64,000 bases of DNA from Sediminispirochaeta smaragdinae DSM 11293. Its GTDB lineage: Bacteria; Spirochaetota; Spirochaetia; DSM-16054; Sediminispirochaetaceae. The notes under the pieces were generated by a model. It was not told where the DNA came from. It saw only the letters and a list, made by a program, of their open reading frames with translations, and searched no databases. The translations under genes were made by a program, and so were the position numbers. Each line of letters opens with the position of its first letter. The first letter of the stretch is position 1. Below are positions 17,984-26,630 of the stretch, piece by piece. The stretch spans positions 1,364,001 through 1,428,000 of the forward strand of contig NC_014364.1 of NCBI RefSeq assembly GCF_000143985.1, written 5' to 3'.

Positions 17984-19348
17984 TTACTGTTTATCCTGCA
18001 TGAAGTCCAGATAATCGGCCTTTTTCCCCGTCTTTATCTTGTTTTTCTCTATCAAGAGATCAAACCCCTTTCTATTGCGCAGATCGTTCTTTACCATTTC
18101 CATAAGGCCATTCTTCTCGAAGGCCTCTTTCAGCTCATCGAACTCCTGTCCGTTCTCTTCCGCCTGTTTACGGATCTCCGCTTCTACTTCATCATCGGTA
18201 ACTTCCGGCGATTCCTTTTCTATTATTTTTTCCATCAGAAGCTGAACCTTCAGACTCCGTTCTGCCTGGGGCTTCCATTCCTCAAAAACGGTTTCCTTGC
18301 TTTTTCCCTGAATTTGAAGGAATTGTACCAATTGATCTTCCGGCATCCTGGATTGCTGAACAAAACGCTGCCATGAGTTTTCCAATTCGGCGGTAAGCAT
18401 GGAAGTGGGAACCGCAAGCTCCGATCCCTCGATGATTTTGTCGAAGATCGCTTCACTTTTTACTTCACGAAACTTCTTTTCGAGGCTTTCTTCCAGTTGT
18501 CTGCGAATATCTTTTCGAAGATCGGCGAGGGTTTCGTATTTGTCGCTTACATCCTGCGCCAGCTCATCGTCAAGTTCCGGAACCTGTTTTTCTTTTATTG
18601 CCGTAACGACGACCTTAATCTTGACACTTTTACCGGCGAGTTCTTTGTAGTCGTAATCTTCGGGGAAGCTTTTCTCGATCAGCTTTTCCTCATTTTTGGC
18701 CATCCCGATGATATCGTCATCGAATTTATAGAGGTTGTATTCGGTTCCGACGGTGAAAACGAAGTCTTCCCTGCGGCTTTCGTCCTTTTCTTTTCCTTCG
18801 CCGTCCAGTTCGACATAGTTGACGGTTACGATGTCGTCTTTTGCAGCCTTGGCTCCTTCCGCTTTTTCGACGACCATGGAGTTCTGCTCCTGAATCTTCT
18901 CGAGTTCGCGGTCCTCATCTTTTTTCGTTACCTTTACCTCTGGAACCTCAATTTCAAAACCCTCGTAGCTGCCCAGTTTTACATCAGGATAAACATCATA
19001 GACAACGGCAAAGGTGAAATCTTCTCCGTCTTCGATTTTTCCGAGTTCTTTTTCGTCCGCTAATTCAGGCTGAGAGTAGGGAAGGGGTTTTTCCTCAATT
19101 TCCTCAAAAACCTGCTTCAGACTTTCCTCGATCAGTTTTACGGTTGCTTCTTCTCTGATCCCTTCGCCGTATTTCTGCTCGAGTATCTTTGCCGGTGCTT
19201 TTCCTTTTCGGAACCCGCGAATCTGAGCATGTTTTGCATAATTGGCAAGAAGATCTTGATACTGCTTTTTTGCCGCATCTTTTTCCACGGTGACCGTAAG
19301 TTTTACCGCAGAATTTTCAAGATGCTGCACTTCTTTATTTGCGATCAT
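17984..19348 (-). CDS. tig: Trigger factor, ribosome-associated chaperone and peptidyl-prolyl isomerase
   Basis: 454 residues. The N-terminal ribosome-binding domain contains the signature [17 protein letters not shown] (about 44-60). An FKBP-type isomerase domain lies around 165-245 ([20 protein letters not shown], later [14 protein letters not shown]), and the C-terminal chaperone arms are highly charged and helical. It is the first gene of the proteolysis operon. ATG 19348 is preceded by a modest GAGAGG site. Confidence 0.96.
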   Translation of the reverse strand: MIANKEVQHLENSAVKLTVTVEKDAAKKQYQDLLANYAKHAQIRGFRKGKAPAKILEQKYGEGIREEATVKLIEESLKQVFEEIEEKPLPYSQPELADEKELGKIEDGEDFTFAVVYDVYPDVKLGSYEGFEIEVPEVKVTKKDEDRELEKIQEQNSMVVEKAEGAKAAKDDIVTVNYVELDGEGKEKDESRREDFVFTVGTEYNLYKFDDDIIGMAKNEEKLIEKSFPEDYDYKELAGKSVKIKVVVTAIKEKQVPELDDELAQDVSDKYETLADLRKDIRRQLEESLEKKFREVKSEAIFDKIIEGSELAVPTSMLTAELENSWQRFVQQSRMPEDQLVQFLQIQGKSKETVFEEWKPQAERSLKVQLLMEKIIEKESPEVTDDEVEAEIRKQAEENGQEFDELKEAFEKNGLMEMVKNDLRNRKGFDLLIEKNKIKTGKKADYLDFMQDKQ

Positions 19349-19378
19349 TCCCTAACCTCTCTATCGTCGTATTTGTTG

Positions 19379-19406
19379 AATATACACAAAATCCCTCTTT
19401 TAGCAA
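19379..19406 (-). promoter_or_regulatory. Candidate promoter of tig-clpP-clpX-lon
   Basis: Minus strand TTGCTA (19406-19401), 16-bp spacer, TATATT (19384-19379), about 30 bp before the tig ATG. There is no heat-shock (CIRCE-type) repeat next to it. Confidence 0.55.
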
Positions 19407-19432
19407 ACCGCCGTGGGAGGGAGGAATAAAAA

Positions 19433-19463
19433 AAGGCGACCCGGAATGGCTCCAGATCGCCTT
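19433..19463 (-). terminator. Terminator of the tRNA cluster
   Basis: Stem AAGGCGA/TCGCCTT, continued by an inner CTGGA/TCCGG stem, followed on the minus strand by at least seven T. It lies just after tRNA-Gly. Confidence 0.85.
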
Positions 19464-19470
19464 GGAAAAG

Positions 19471-19542
19471 AGCGAGAGACGGGAATTGAACCCGCGACAT
19501 CCACCTTGGCAAGGTGGAGCTCTACCGCTGAGCTACTCTCGC
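19471..19542 (-). tRNA. tRNA-Gly (anticodon GCC)
   Basis: Minus-strand cloverleaf: acceptor GCGAGAG/CTCTCGC, anticodon stem CCACC/GGTGG with loop TTGCCAA, T-arm GTTCAATTC. CCA is not encoded. Last tRNA of the cluster. Confidence 0.94.
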
Positions 19543-19568
19543 CGGAAATTGATTCTTGCCCTTTTCTT

Positions 19569-19650
19569 TGCGAGAGAAGGGACTTGAACCCTTACGCCTT
19601 TCGGCACCAGATCCTAAGTCTGGCGTGTCTGCCAATTTCACCACTCTCGC
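19569..19650 (-). tRNA. tRNA-Leu (anticodon TAG)
   Basis: Acceptor GCGAGAG/CTCTCGC with discriminator A, anticodon stem CCAGA/TCTGG with loop CTTAGGA, a variable arm of class II type and T-loop GTTCAAG. Together with the GAG isoacceptor at 7883-7967 it covers CUN leucine codons. Confidence 0.94.
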
Positions 19651-19697
19651 AGTGATTAACACGAAACGCCCTTCTTCGTCAAGAGCACATTTCGAAT

Positions 19698-19770
19698 TGA
19701 GCCGTGAAGGGATCGAACCTTCGACCCGCAGATTAAGAGTCTGCTGCTCTCCCAGCTGAGCTAACGGCCC
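19698..19770 (-). tRNA. tRNA-Lys (anticodon CTT)
   Basis: Acceptor GGGCCGT/ACGGCTC (one G-T pair) with discriminator A, anticodon stem GCAGA/TCTGC with loop CTCTTAA, T-loop GGTTCGATCC. Confidence 0.93.
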
Positions 19771-19786
19771 AATGATTAAACTGTAG

Positions 19787-19860
<74 letters not shown>

Positions 19861-19871
19861 ATATCGCGTAG

Positions 19872-19944
19872 GGTGGGTAACGGGATTTGAACCCGCAACA
19901 ACCAGAACCACAATCTGGCGCTCTACCGTTGAACTATACCCACC
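19872..19944 (-). tRNA. tRNA-His (anticodon GTG)
   Basis: Anticodon stem CCAGA/TCTGG with loop TTGTGGT. The acceptor starts with the extra G at position -1 opposite C73 that is the His identity element. First gene of the five-tRNA cluster. Confidence 0.93.
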
Positions 19945-19962
19945 GTGAATTGTGCAGGAGGA

Positions 19963-19991
19963 AATCTGCATCATTTCACGCTTTTTGTCAA
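19963..19991 (-). promoter_or_regulatory. Candidate promoter of the tRNA cluster
   Basis: Minus strand perfect TTGACA (19991-19986), 17-bp spacer, CAGATT (19968-19963). The -10 is poor but position, about 20 bp before tRNA-His, is right. The remaining bases up to 20081 hold nothing recognisable. Confidence 0.5.
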
Positions 19992-20081
19992 TACCGCTCA
20001 ACGTTTCGGTCAGACAAGATCCGATTGGTGGGAACATCATAAATGATTTGGAGAAAATGTCAACCCGCCGACGCTTCTGTT

Positions 20082-22289
20082 TTACCTGTGGAATTTCAAA
20101 AGTACGAGCTTTCTTCGCCAGGGAATGGGATGGCCTGCGAGAATCGTTGTAAGACGCTTTTCCGTTTCCCGGATATCCGCCAAATTCAGTTGAGAGATGC
20201 ATGCTCCATATCCCCCTTCGGTGGATGGGGAAAGCCAGCGCTTGAGTTCTCTGCTTCCTATGGTACGCTCCTCCTCAAGGGGAAAAAAACGGGGGCTGTC
20301 GACCTGGAAACCCACAGCAGCAGCATGTTCAGTGAGACTCTTTTCATCCCAGGAGGTCGTATCATTCGTCCCTGTTTCATATATGCTTTCTTCCGCCTTT
20401 TTCAAAAGTTCTATCAGCGATCCTTCTTGAGGTGCGATGCTTGCAACGGCATCGGAGAGCCTCATTCCGTATTTGGGAATGGTTTCGACCACAACGACTC
20501 TGCCCTTCGACTTGAGGACGGAAAAGATGTTTTCCATTTCCCCGAGGTGCTCACTTTCCGGGAGCCTGAGAAAGTGGTTTCTTCCTATCACCACCTCAAA
20601 GGAGATCTCTTCCGGAATCCCTTTCCTCAGCGGCTCGGATCCCGCGACAAAAAGCGAGGGGCGACCGGGATCGTCCAGGGTGGATGCATAGCCTTCCAGC
20701 CGTTGGAGTGCCTCCCGACTCCTGAGCGCTCCCCAGACCCCTCCCTCGGGGCTCTTTCTGCACGCTTCCCAGAGCAGCAACCCGTCGTCGGCGCGAAGGT
20801 CGAGGACCAGTTCATGGCGGGCCGGTTTTGCTTCGTCGAAGATGGCCTTTCTGAGCAGCATAAGGTTTTCCGAGGCATTGTCGGCCAGGCGTGCAAGCCA
20901 TCTTGCCTCCTTCCCGCTGGGTTTGCCGAAGCTGAGAATTTCGCCGGGATCCTCCATCTGACCCAAAGCCAGCTGTGCCTCCCTCCTCCTGGTTACCTGG
21001 TCTCTGACCCGCTCCTCATAGCCTTGAGACGATGGGCGGTAGAAGAGGCGGCCTCGCATCTGCTCCGGGAGATAGTGCTGGGCAACCCAGTGGTCCCGAT
21101 ACGCATGGGGATAGAGGTAGCCTTCGCCGTGGCCGAAGCCCTCCTTGTCGCGGTTGGCGTCCCGAAGATGGTTCGGCACCTCGCTTTTGGTATCCTCTTC
21201 CACCGCCTTAAGGGCGTCGAAAAAGGCGAGGGAGCTATTTGACTTCGGAGCTGTGGCAAGGTAGAGAACCGCATGGGTGAGGTGAAATCGTCCCTCCGGC
21301 ATGCCGACCCTGTCGAAGGCTGCCGCCGCCGACTCTACCACACCAAGGGCATGGGGATCGGCAAGGCCGATATCTTCGCAGGAACTGATCAGCATCCTTC
21401 GGAAGATAAACCTTGGATCCTCACCGGCCCGGATCATTCGTGCCATCCAGTAGAGGGCCGCGTCGGGATCGCTGCCCCGAATCGATTTTATAAAGGCACT
21501 TGCCACATCGAAATGGTAATCGCCGTCTTTGTCGTAGAGTACCACCTTTTGCTGGATGCTCTCTTCGGCTGCGCTGATGGAAACGAAGAGCTCAGTTCCC
21601 TCCTGCGGCGGGAATGAATCGACACTGGTCTCCACCGCAAGCTCCAAGGCTCCAAGCAGGCTTCGGGCATCACCTGAAGCCACAGAGATGAGGTGCTCCA
21701 GGGCCCCCTCTTCGAAGCTCACCTTCCACTTGCCGTATCCTCTTTCCCGATCGTTAAGGGCCTGGTGGGCCACCGCATACAAATCATCTTTACTCAAGGG
21801 CTTGAGCTGAAAGATTCGACTACGGCTGACCAGGGCCGGATTGACCTCGAAAAAGGGGTTTTCCGTGGTTGCACCGATGAGGATCACCGTGCCGTTTTCC
21901 ACCCAGGGAAGCAGGGCGTCTTGCTGTGCCTTGTTCCACCTGTGTACCTCGTCCACGAAAAGGATGGTACGCTTGTCATAAAGCTCTTTCCGTTCTTTTG
22001 CCGAGGATATGGATTGACGAAGCTCTTTCACCCCGGAGAGTACGGCGTTCAGGGTATCGAAGGCGCTTTTCGTCGTTCCTGCGATTACCCGTGCCAAGGC
22101 GGTCTTTCCACAGCCTGGAGGTCCGTAAAAGATAAGACTGGAGAGCCTGTCCGCCTGAATGACCCGCCTCAGGAGCCTGCCGGGACCGACGATGTGAGAC
22201 TGTCCGATATATTCGTCGAGGTTTCGGGGACTCATCCGGTAGGCGAGGGGGGCTTTTTCGTTCGATTCGGCGGCACTGAAAAGTTCCAT
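20082..22289 (-). CDS. rarA: RarA/MgsA-type AAA+ ATPase with an extra C-terminal methyltransferase-like domain
   Basis: 735 residues, against about 430-450 for ordinary RarA. Residues 1-435 are a complete RarA: Walker A GPPGCGKT (56-63), Walker B ILFVDEVHRW, sensor IGATTENPFFEVNPALVSR, and C-terminal helices (SFIKSIRGSDPDAALYW-like, PHAYRDHWVAQHYLP). Residues about 436-735 add a region with a Rossmann-like strand (HELVLDLRADDGLLLWEA), an acidic turn and later FEVVIGRNHFLRLPE and VVVVETIP, reminiscent of SAM-methyltransferases. RarA acts at stalled replication forks. ATG 22289 lacks a clear ribosome site; an in-frame TTG at 22307 is an alternative. Confidence 0.88.
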   Translation of the reverse strand: MELFSAAESNEKAPLAYRMSPRNLDEYIGQSHIVGPGRLLRRVIQADRLSSLIFYGPPGCGKTALARVIAGTTKSAFDTLNAVLSGVKELRQSISSAKERKELYDKRTILFVDEVHRWNKAQQDALLPWVENGTVILIGATTENPFFEVNPALVSRSRIFQLKPLSKDDLYAVAHQALNDRERGYGKWKVSFEEGALEHLISVASGDARSLLGALELAVETSVDSFPPQEGTELFVSISAAEESIQQKVVLYDKDGDYHFDVASAFIKSIRGSDPDAALYWMARMIRAGEDPRFIFRRMLISSCEDIGLADPHALGVVESAAAAFDRVGMPEGRFHLTHAVLYLATAPKSNSSLAFFDALKAVEEDTKSEVPNHLRDANRDKEGFGHGEGYLYPHAYRDHWVAQHYLPEQMRGRLFYRPSSQGYEERVRDQVTRRREAQLALGQMEDPGEILSFGKPSGKEARWLARLADNASENLMLLRKAIFDEAKPARHELVLDLRADDGLLLWEACRKSPEGGVWGALRSREALQRLEGYASTLDDPGRPSLFVAGSEPLRKGIPEEISFEVVIGRNHFLRLPESEHLGEMENIFSVLKSKGRVVVVETIPKYGMRLSDAVASIAPQEGSLIELLKKAEESIYETGTNDTTSWDEKSLTEHAAAVGFQVDSPRFFPLEEERTIGSRELKRWLSPSTEGGYGACISQLNLADIRETEKRLTTILAGHPIPWRRKLVLLKFHR

Positions 22290-22385
22290 GGCCAGGAGTA
22301 TACACAATTGAACCCCTTTTTTACAGAATACTTACCAATGCTTGACCTATTTTCTGCATGCTTTGTCCAAAGGAGTGTGTATACC

Positions 22386-23267
22386 ATGACCTGCACAAGT
22401 AAACGTCATAATTCAATCGTCATTTTCATTCTCGAAGGGGAGATGGATCTCTATTCGGCATCGATTCTGAAGACGGAATTTGACAAGCAGCGAACGGCGG
22501 GGTTTCGCCGTTTCCTTATCGATTGCGGGGAGCTGAGTTATATCGATTCCAGTGGGGTGGGGGTGCTTATCTCGGTCTTTACCACCGCTCACCGCATGAA
22601 GGCACCGCTTTTTTTGTGCGGTATCCACGGAACGGTACGATCGGTTATCGAATATACCAAGCTTACCGGCTTCCTTCCCATGGTCGAAGCGCGGGAAGAG
22701 GCTTTGTCTCTGCTTGCCGCCTCCGGTACCGACAGTGAGAAACAGGAGGGCTATGACGAAAAGTGGATTCTTCAGGATGATAATCACCCGCTGCTCAAGC
22801 GGGAAGGGATGCTTCACAAGGACTTTCATCTCGACTTGAAGAAGGTCCGTCACCTCAGTCAGCTGATCGTGCAAAAGGCTCCGACCGAAATCAGGGATTT
22901 CAATCTCCTTGAACAACAGATCAGTGAGCTGGTCAAAAATGGGGTCCGGCACGGAAACAAAAATGATCCGAATAAAAAAATCGGCGTCTGGTTCCGTTTT
23001 TCCACCCATTCGGCCCACCTCATCGTAGAAGACGAGGGTGAAGGCTTTCGGAATATCGGGGAATGGAACAGCTTTTACGCGAAAAAACGGGAGGCGTTCG
23101 AGAAGCATGATTTTGAAGAGATGATGAACTATGTCTCTTTTCGCACCAGCACAAGCCGCGATGACGATGGAGGCAACGCCCTCTTTGCCGCTGTTGAGTT
23201 CTGGAACAGAGGGGTCGTCTTCACTGAGGCCGGCAATTGTGTTGCGGTTGCCCGCAGTTACGACTGA
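22386..23267 (+). CDS. Fused STAS anti-anti-sigma factor and HATPase anti-sigma (RsbW-type) protein
   Basis: 293 residues. Residues 1-115 are a STAS domain with the phosphorylatable serine motif YIDSSGVGVLIS. Residues about 145-293 are a GHKL ATPase/kinase domain with N-box ISELVKNGVRHGNKND, G1 box VEDEGEGF and a DDDGGNALFAAVEFW segment. In other bacteria these are separate, mutually inhibiting partners; here they share one chain. A paralogous unfused pair lies at 36527-37428. The gene is convergent with a CBS-SpoIIE phosphatase, stops 4 bp apart, the expected third member of a partner switch. AAAGGAG lies 10 nt before ATG 22386. Confidence 0.9.
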   Translation: MTCTSKRHNSIVIFILEGEMDLYSASILKTEFDKQRTAGFRRFLIDCGELSYIDSSGVGVLISVFTTAHRMKAPLFLCGIHGTVRSVIEYTKLTGFLPMVEAREEALSLLAASGTDSEKQEGYDEKWILQDDNHPLLKREGMLHKDFHLDLKKVRHLSQLIVQKAPTEIRDFNLLEQQISELVKNGVRHGNKNDPNKKIGVWFRFSTHSAHLIVEDEGEGFRNIGEWNSFYAKKREAFEKHDFEEMMNYVSFRTSTSRDDDGGNALFAAVEFWNRGVVFTEAGNCVAVARSYD

Positions 23268-23271
23268 GGGG

Positions 23272-24501
23272 CTATGCTATTTCCCATTGCATGGTTTGTT
23301 CGGGAGATAGGTCCATTTCCACTTCTTTTGCGTCGGGATAGCGAAAAATGAGGAATGTTACATCATCGTGGTAGGGGGCGTCCCCCCGAAAGCGATTGAA
23401 ATCCCTTCGGATATGGTCTCTGATGGATTCCGGCCCCTCCTCCCGATACGTTTTTATCACGGAAAAGAGGCGTGTCATGGAGTACTCCTGACCATCAAGG
23501 TTCTGCTGTTCGGTCAGTCCATCCGTAACGAGGATGAGGATATCTTTTCGAAGAAGGGTAAAGGTGCTCGGTTTCGGTTCGATCTGCGGGGTAATGCCTA
23601 TGGGGAGATTCTCGTTCGAGGTGACCACCTTCAATAACTTTTGTCCCCGTAAAAGTCCGAAATAGGAGTGTCCCATATCGAGGATGGTGATCCTGCCGCT
23701 CTTTTCGTCGAAAACAAGAAAGATTCCCGTGAGGAATTTGTCTCCCTCAAAGGTTGAAAAGACCGATCGGTTTACATGGGTGACGAAATCGACCAGGTTG
23801 TGCCGGGAGAAATCAAAGGTTTCGACACTTCCGTGCAGCATTGCCGTGACAATGGAGGCCGCGACCCCCTTGCCTGAAACATCACAGATCGTGATGAACC
23901 ATGTGCTGTCGCCGATTTTCTTTACCGCGTAGAAATCGCCTCCGACTCCCTTTGCCGTGGTTGAGCTTGCAACCACTTCGAGGTGGGTGGTGAGAACGGC
24001 CTGCCGTTCCTGAACGATACGCTTTTGTACATTGTGCGCAAGATCGATATCCTTTCTCGACAGGTCGGAAAGAAAGGTCAAAAGATCGAGGGTCGAGAAG
24101 GTACCGCAAAAGTGGCCGGCTTCATCGATGATGATGAAGACCGATTCCTCTTTGCTTGAAAGGGCTTCCGCGAGATATTCGGAGACGACCAGGATATGTT
24201 CCCGAAGCTTGAAGGAAGGGCGCTGCATGGTAATCTTTTTTACCGATCGATTTTTTAAGACATCGCGGCCGAAGGGGCGGCTCAAGAGGCTTGTCAACTG
24301 ATTCTGGTCGATCAGGCCTATTGGTTCCATCTTGTCGTTTACGACCCCGAAGGCGGGAATCTCTTCACCCCGTTCCTTAATGAACTCCAGCAGTTCCTCT
24401 ACCAATGTTTCGTAATGTACGTAGTAAAAGCTTGATGCAATCTTACCGAGAGCCTGGCTCGGTAGGAGTTCCGGTATCTGCATAGTGCCAATGTGTTTCA
24501 T
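23272..24501 (-). CDS. PP2C-type serine phosphatase (SpoIIE/RsbU-like) with N-terminal CBS pair
   Basis: 409 residues. Residues about 15-150 form two CBS-like repeats (AFGVVNDKMEPIGLIDQNQ; VFIIIDEAGHFCGTFSTLD), which may sense an adenine nucleotide. Residues 165-400 are the phosphatase, with metal-binding GVGGDFYAV, ICDVSGKGVAAS, LVTDGLTEQ and HDDVTFLIF. It is predicted to dephosphorylate a STAS protein, most likely the fused one encoded convergently. GAAGAGG precedes ATG 24501. Confidence 0.9.
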   Translation of the reverse strand: MKHIGTMQIPELLPSQALGKIASSFYYVHYETLVEELLEFIKERGEEIPAFGVVNDKMEPIGLIDQNQLTSLLSRPFGRDVLKNRSVKKITMQRPSFKLREHILVVSEYLAEALSSKEESVFIIIDEAGHFCGTFSTLDLLTFLSDLSRKDIDLAHNVQKRIVQERQAVLTTHLEVVASSTTAKGVGGDFYAVKKIGDSTWFITICDVSGKGVAASIVTAMLHGSVETFDFSRHNLVDFVTHVNRSVFSTFEGDKFLTGIFLVFDEKSGRITILDMGHSYFGLLRGQKLLKVVTSNENLPIGITPQIEPKPSTFTLLRKDILILVTDGLTEQQNLDGQEYSMTRLFSVIKTYREEGPESIRDHIRRDFNRFRGDAPYHDDVTFLIFRYPDAKEVEMDLSPEQTMQWEIA

Positions 24502-24522
24502 CTATTGCCTCTTCCAATCTGT

Positions 24523-24590
24523 AGCCTGCAGCCAGTATCTCAGGATTGTGTGAGAATCCTGTGAGCTGATCGTAAAAAGTGCTGCAGGCT
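24523..24590. repeat. Nested inverted repeats between divergent phosphatase and hydrogenase operons
   Basis: Outer 10-bp arms AGCCTGCAGC (24523-24532) and GCTGCAGGCT (24581-24590) enclose an inner 7-bp pair CAGGATT (24541-24547)/AATCCTG (24555-24561). The right outer arm abuts the candidate -35 of the hydrogenase operon. Could be a regulator-binding region or a transcript hairpin. Confidence 0.6.
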
Positions 24591-24644
24591 TGAAGATTTT
24601 TGTATAATAGATTATATTTTATCGGTAAAAAAATACCGATAAAA
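24590..24644 (+). promoter_or_regulatory. Promoter and 28-bp operator-like inverted repeat of the sensory hydrogenase operon
   Basis: TTGAAG (24590-24595), 17-bp spacer and TATATT (24613-24618) form a promoter. A perfect 11-bp-arm inverted repeat, TTTTATCGGTA-N6-TACCGATAAAA (24617-24644), starts at the -10 and ends at the ribosome site, ideally placed for repression. An alternative -10 is TATAAT at 24603-24608. The repeat does not match the Rex consensus as I know it. Confidence 0.6.
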
Positions 24645-24654
24645 AGGAGTGGCT

Positions 24655-24906
24655 ATGACCATAGAGATCTGTATGGGAAGCTCCTGTTATGTACGGGGAA
24701 ATCGGGACCTGCTGGCGGCGTTGGAACAATTTCTCGAAACAGAAGGGCTTTCTGATCGGGTCGCTCTTAAAGGGTGTCTGTGTACCGATTGCTGTGGGCA
24801 GGGGCCCAACGTTATTATAGATGGTGAGATCTATCACGAGGCTGCCCCAGGGAGTATTATCGATCTGCTTCGAAGTCGGTTTGGGGCGAAAACGGAAGGA
24901 CAATGA
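24655..24906 (+). CDS. Thioredoxin-like [2Fe-2S] ferredoxin (NuoE C-terminal type)
   Basis: 83-residue electron carrier. Cysteines at about 6 and 11 (CMGSSC) and in GCLCTDCCGQGPNV fit the C-x4-C / C-x3-C pattern of thioredoxin-like [2Fe-2S] proteins, followed by the usual P-N-V-x-I-D-G-E-I-Y. ATG 24655 is preceded by AAGGAG at 5 nt; the GTG at 24649 would overlap that site. It overlaps the next gene by 4 bp and probably exchanges electrons with the hydrogenase-like sensor. Confidence 0.85.
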   Translation: MTIEICMGSSCYVRGNRDLLAALEQFLETEGLSDRVALKGCLCTDCCGQGPNVIIDGEIYHEAAPGSIIDLLRSRFGAKTEGQ

Positions 24907-26630
24907 AACCAGCGATTTATACCGAACAGGCGGCCTGCCAGGACTGCTATAAATGTGTGAGAGAGTGTCCTGTCAAGGCTATTGAGGTGAAAGACGGCCA
25001 TGCCGTGGTTGTACAGGATTTATGTCTCTACTGCGGCCATTGTGTGACGGTTTGTCCCGTCGGGGCGAAACGGATGCGGGAGGATCTGCCACGGGCAAAA
25101 CTCCTTCTTGCCCGTAGGGAATCCTGCCACATCTCCATAGCCCCAAGCTGGGTTTCCGAATTTCCCTGCTCTCCCGGCCAAATGGCAGCCGCCCTCCTTG
25201 CCCTCGGCTTTCGCTCCGCCGGGGAGACCAGTATCGGGGCAGAGGTCGTTTCGTCTGCCATTCGTCGTTCGTTTTCCGATTCCCTTTCGCTCTCTACCGC
25301 CTGCCCCGCCGTAACCGAACTGGTGGAAAAGTACTATCCCCGGTTGGCTTCCCATCTTTCTCCCTGGAAGAGCCCAATGCTTGCCCATGCATTGATGCTG
25401 AAACAGCGCTACGGCGATAAGGCCGGTGTCGTCTTTGCCGGTCCCTGCATTGCAAAGAAGCAGGAGGGAGATAAACATGAGGATTGTGTGGATGTAGTAC
25501 TTACCTTCGACGAGCTTCGAAGATGGTTTGACGATGCAGGAATCGACCTTCGAAGTATTGAACCCGCCTCCTTCGATGGAATGGCTTCCCGAGGCGGGGC
25601 CCTCTACCCCGTGGATGGCGGTATGATCGCTTCCATAAAAGAGAGGGCACAGATCATCGATGCCACGATGATCTCCCTTTCCGGCACGGAGTCGATCATG
25701 CGAAGCCTTGATGATCTTGGGGAACAAGCCTCCGGCAGACCCCTTTTCCTTGAGTTCCTTGCATGCAAGGGGGGCTGTATCAATGGTCCTGCAACCGACA
25801 AGAAGCGGAGCCTTGTTTCCAAACGGCTTCGGGTCATAGAGACCGCCGCCCGAAGAAGCAAGGAGGGGGAGGCTGCATCAAGCTTGGCGCCTGTCGGAGA
25901 TGAGAAGCTTTCCAAGCGGTGGCAAGCCGATCGGGGCGTTGTTCGCCGACACTTTTCTTCCGAGGAGATTGAATCGGCCCTTATTCGTTTGGGAAAAGAG
26001 CGTAAAGAGGATCGCCTCAACTGTGGGGGCTGCGGTTACCACACCTGTGCCGATTTTGCCGCAGCCTGGATAGAAGGAAAGGCAGAAAAGGCGATGTGTG
26101 TCGCTTCGATGCGCCGGATTGCCCAAAAAAAGATGAACGCCATCATAAAGGCGATTCCCCTGGGGGTTGTCATCGTCGATGACGAGATGAACGTGGTCGA
26201 GTGTAATCGAAAGTTTCTCGAATTCTTTTCCGACTTTCCCCCCGAGGAGATCGATGAGGTCATTATCGACAACATGGTCGGCAGGCCCGCTGCCCGTTTC
26301 CTTCCCGAGACAGAGGGAATCAGGCGAATTCAGGGGGGAGAACGGGAACTGGTGGAAAAACGGCTTGAGTATCGGGGGCGGATCATGAAGGTCTTGATAT
26401 TCATCATCGAACGGGACCGTTTTACCGGGGTCCTTTTTGAGGATGTGACGAGCCTCACCAAACGGAGGGATACAGTGATCAAAAACGCCGAGGCCGTCAT
26501 CGCGAAGAACCTTGCAACGGTCCAGCAGATCGCAGGCCTCCTCGGTGAAAGCGCCGCCGAGACCGAGATCATCCTTTCCAGCCTTATCGATGTCTTTAAG
26601 AGTTCCGGAGGTGGCGGTGAGGGCAGGTAA
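24903..26630 (+). CDS. Sensory-type [FeFe]-hydrogenase with FeS and PAS domains (HydS-like)
   Basis: 575 residues. Two [4Fe-4S] ferredoxin motifs (C12/15/18/22 and C41/44/47/51) precede an H-cluster domain. Its three binding motifs are recognisable but altered: STACPAV (canonical TSCCPAW), AGPCIAKKQE (canonical MPCxxKxxE) and LACKGGCINGP (canonical MACPGGCxxGGG); the four H-cluster cysteines (about 134, 182, 288, 292) remain. An RnfB-like FeS domain follows (NCGGCGYHTCADF, C399), then a PAS domain (about 405-520). It lacks the catalytic-hydrogenase partners. Probably an H2 or redox sensor passing its state to the overlapping SpoIIE phosphatase. Confidence 0.9.
   Translation: MKPAIYTEQAACQDCYKCVRECPVKAIEVKDGHAVVVQDLCLYCGHCVTVCPVGAKRMREDLPRAKLLLARRESCHISIAPSWVSEFPCSPGQMAAALLALGFRSAGETSIGAEVVSSAIRRSFSDSLSLSTACPAVTELVEKYYPRLASHLSPWKSPMLAHALMLKQRYGDKAGVVFAGPCIAKKQEGDKHEDCVDVVLTFDELRRWFDDAGIDLRSIEPASFDGMASRGGALYPVDGGMIASIKERAQIIDATMISLSGTESIMRSLDDLGEQASGRPLFLEFLACKGGCINGPATDKKRSLVSKRLRVIETAARRSKEGEAASSLAPVGDEKLSKRWQADRGVVRRHFSSEEIESALIRLGKERKEDRLNCGGCGYHTCADFAAAWIEGKAEKAMCVASMRRIAQKKMNAIIKAIPLGVVIVDDEMNVVECNRKFLEFFSDFPPEEIDEVIIDNMVGRPAARFLPETEGIRRIQGGERELVEKRLEYRGRIMKVLIFIIERDRFTGVLFEDVTSLTKRRDTVIKNAEAVIAKNLATVQQIAGLLGESAAETEIILSSLIDVFKSSGGGGEGR

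Noticed and set aside
19349-19432. CIRCE-type heat-shock operator before tig-clpP-clpX-lon
   Set aside because: No TTAGCACTC-N9-GAGTGCTAA-like repeat is present.
20043-21242. 399-codon open frame on the plus strand
   Set aside because: Antisense to the C-terminal part of the RarA fusion protein. It reads as a frame shadow with no domain.
24581-24644. Riboswitch or classic Rex site before the hydrogenase operon
   Set aside because: There is too little leader for a known riboswitch fold, and the palindrome lacks the TTGTGAA/TTCACAA Rex pattern.
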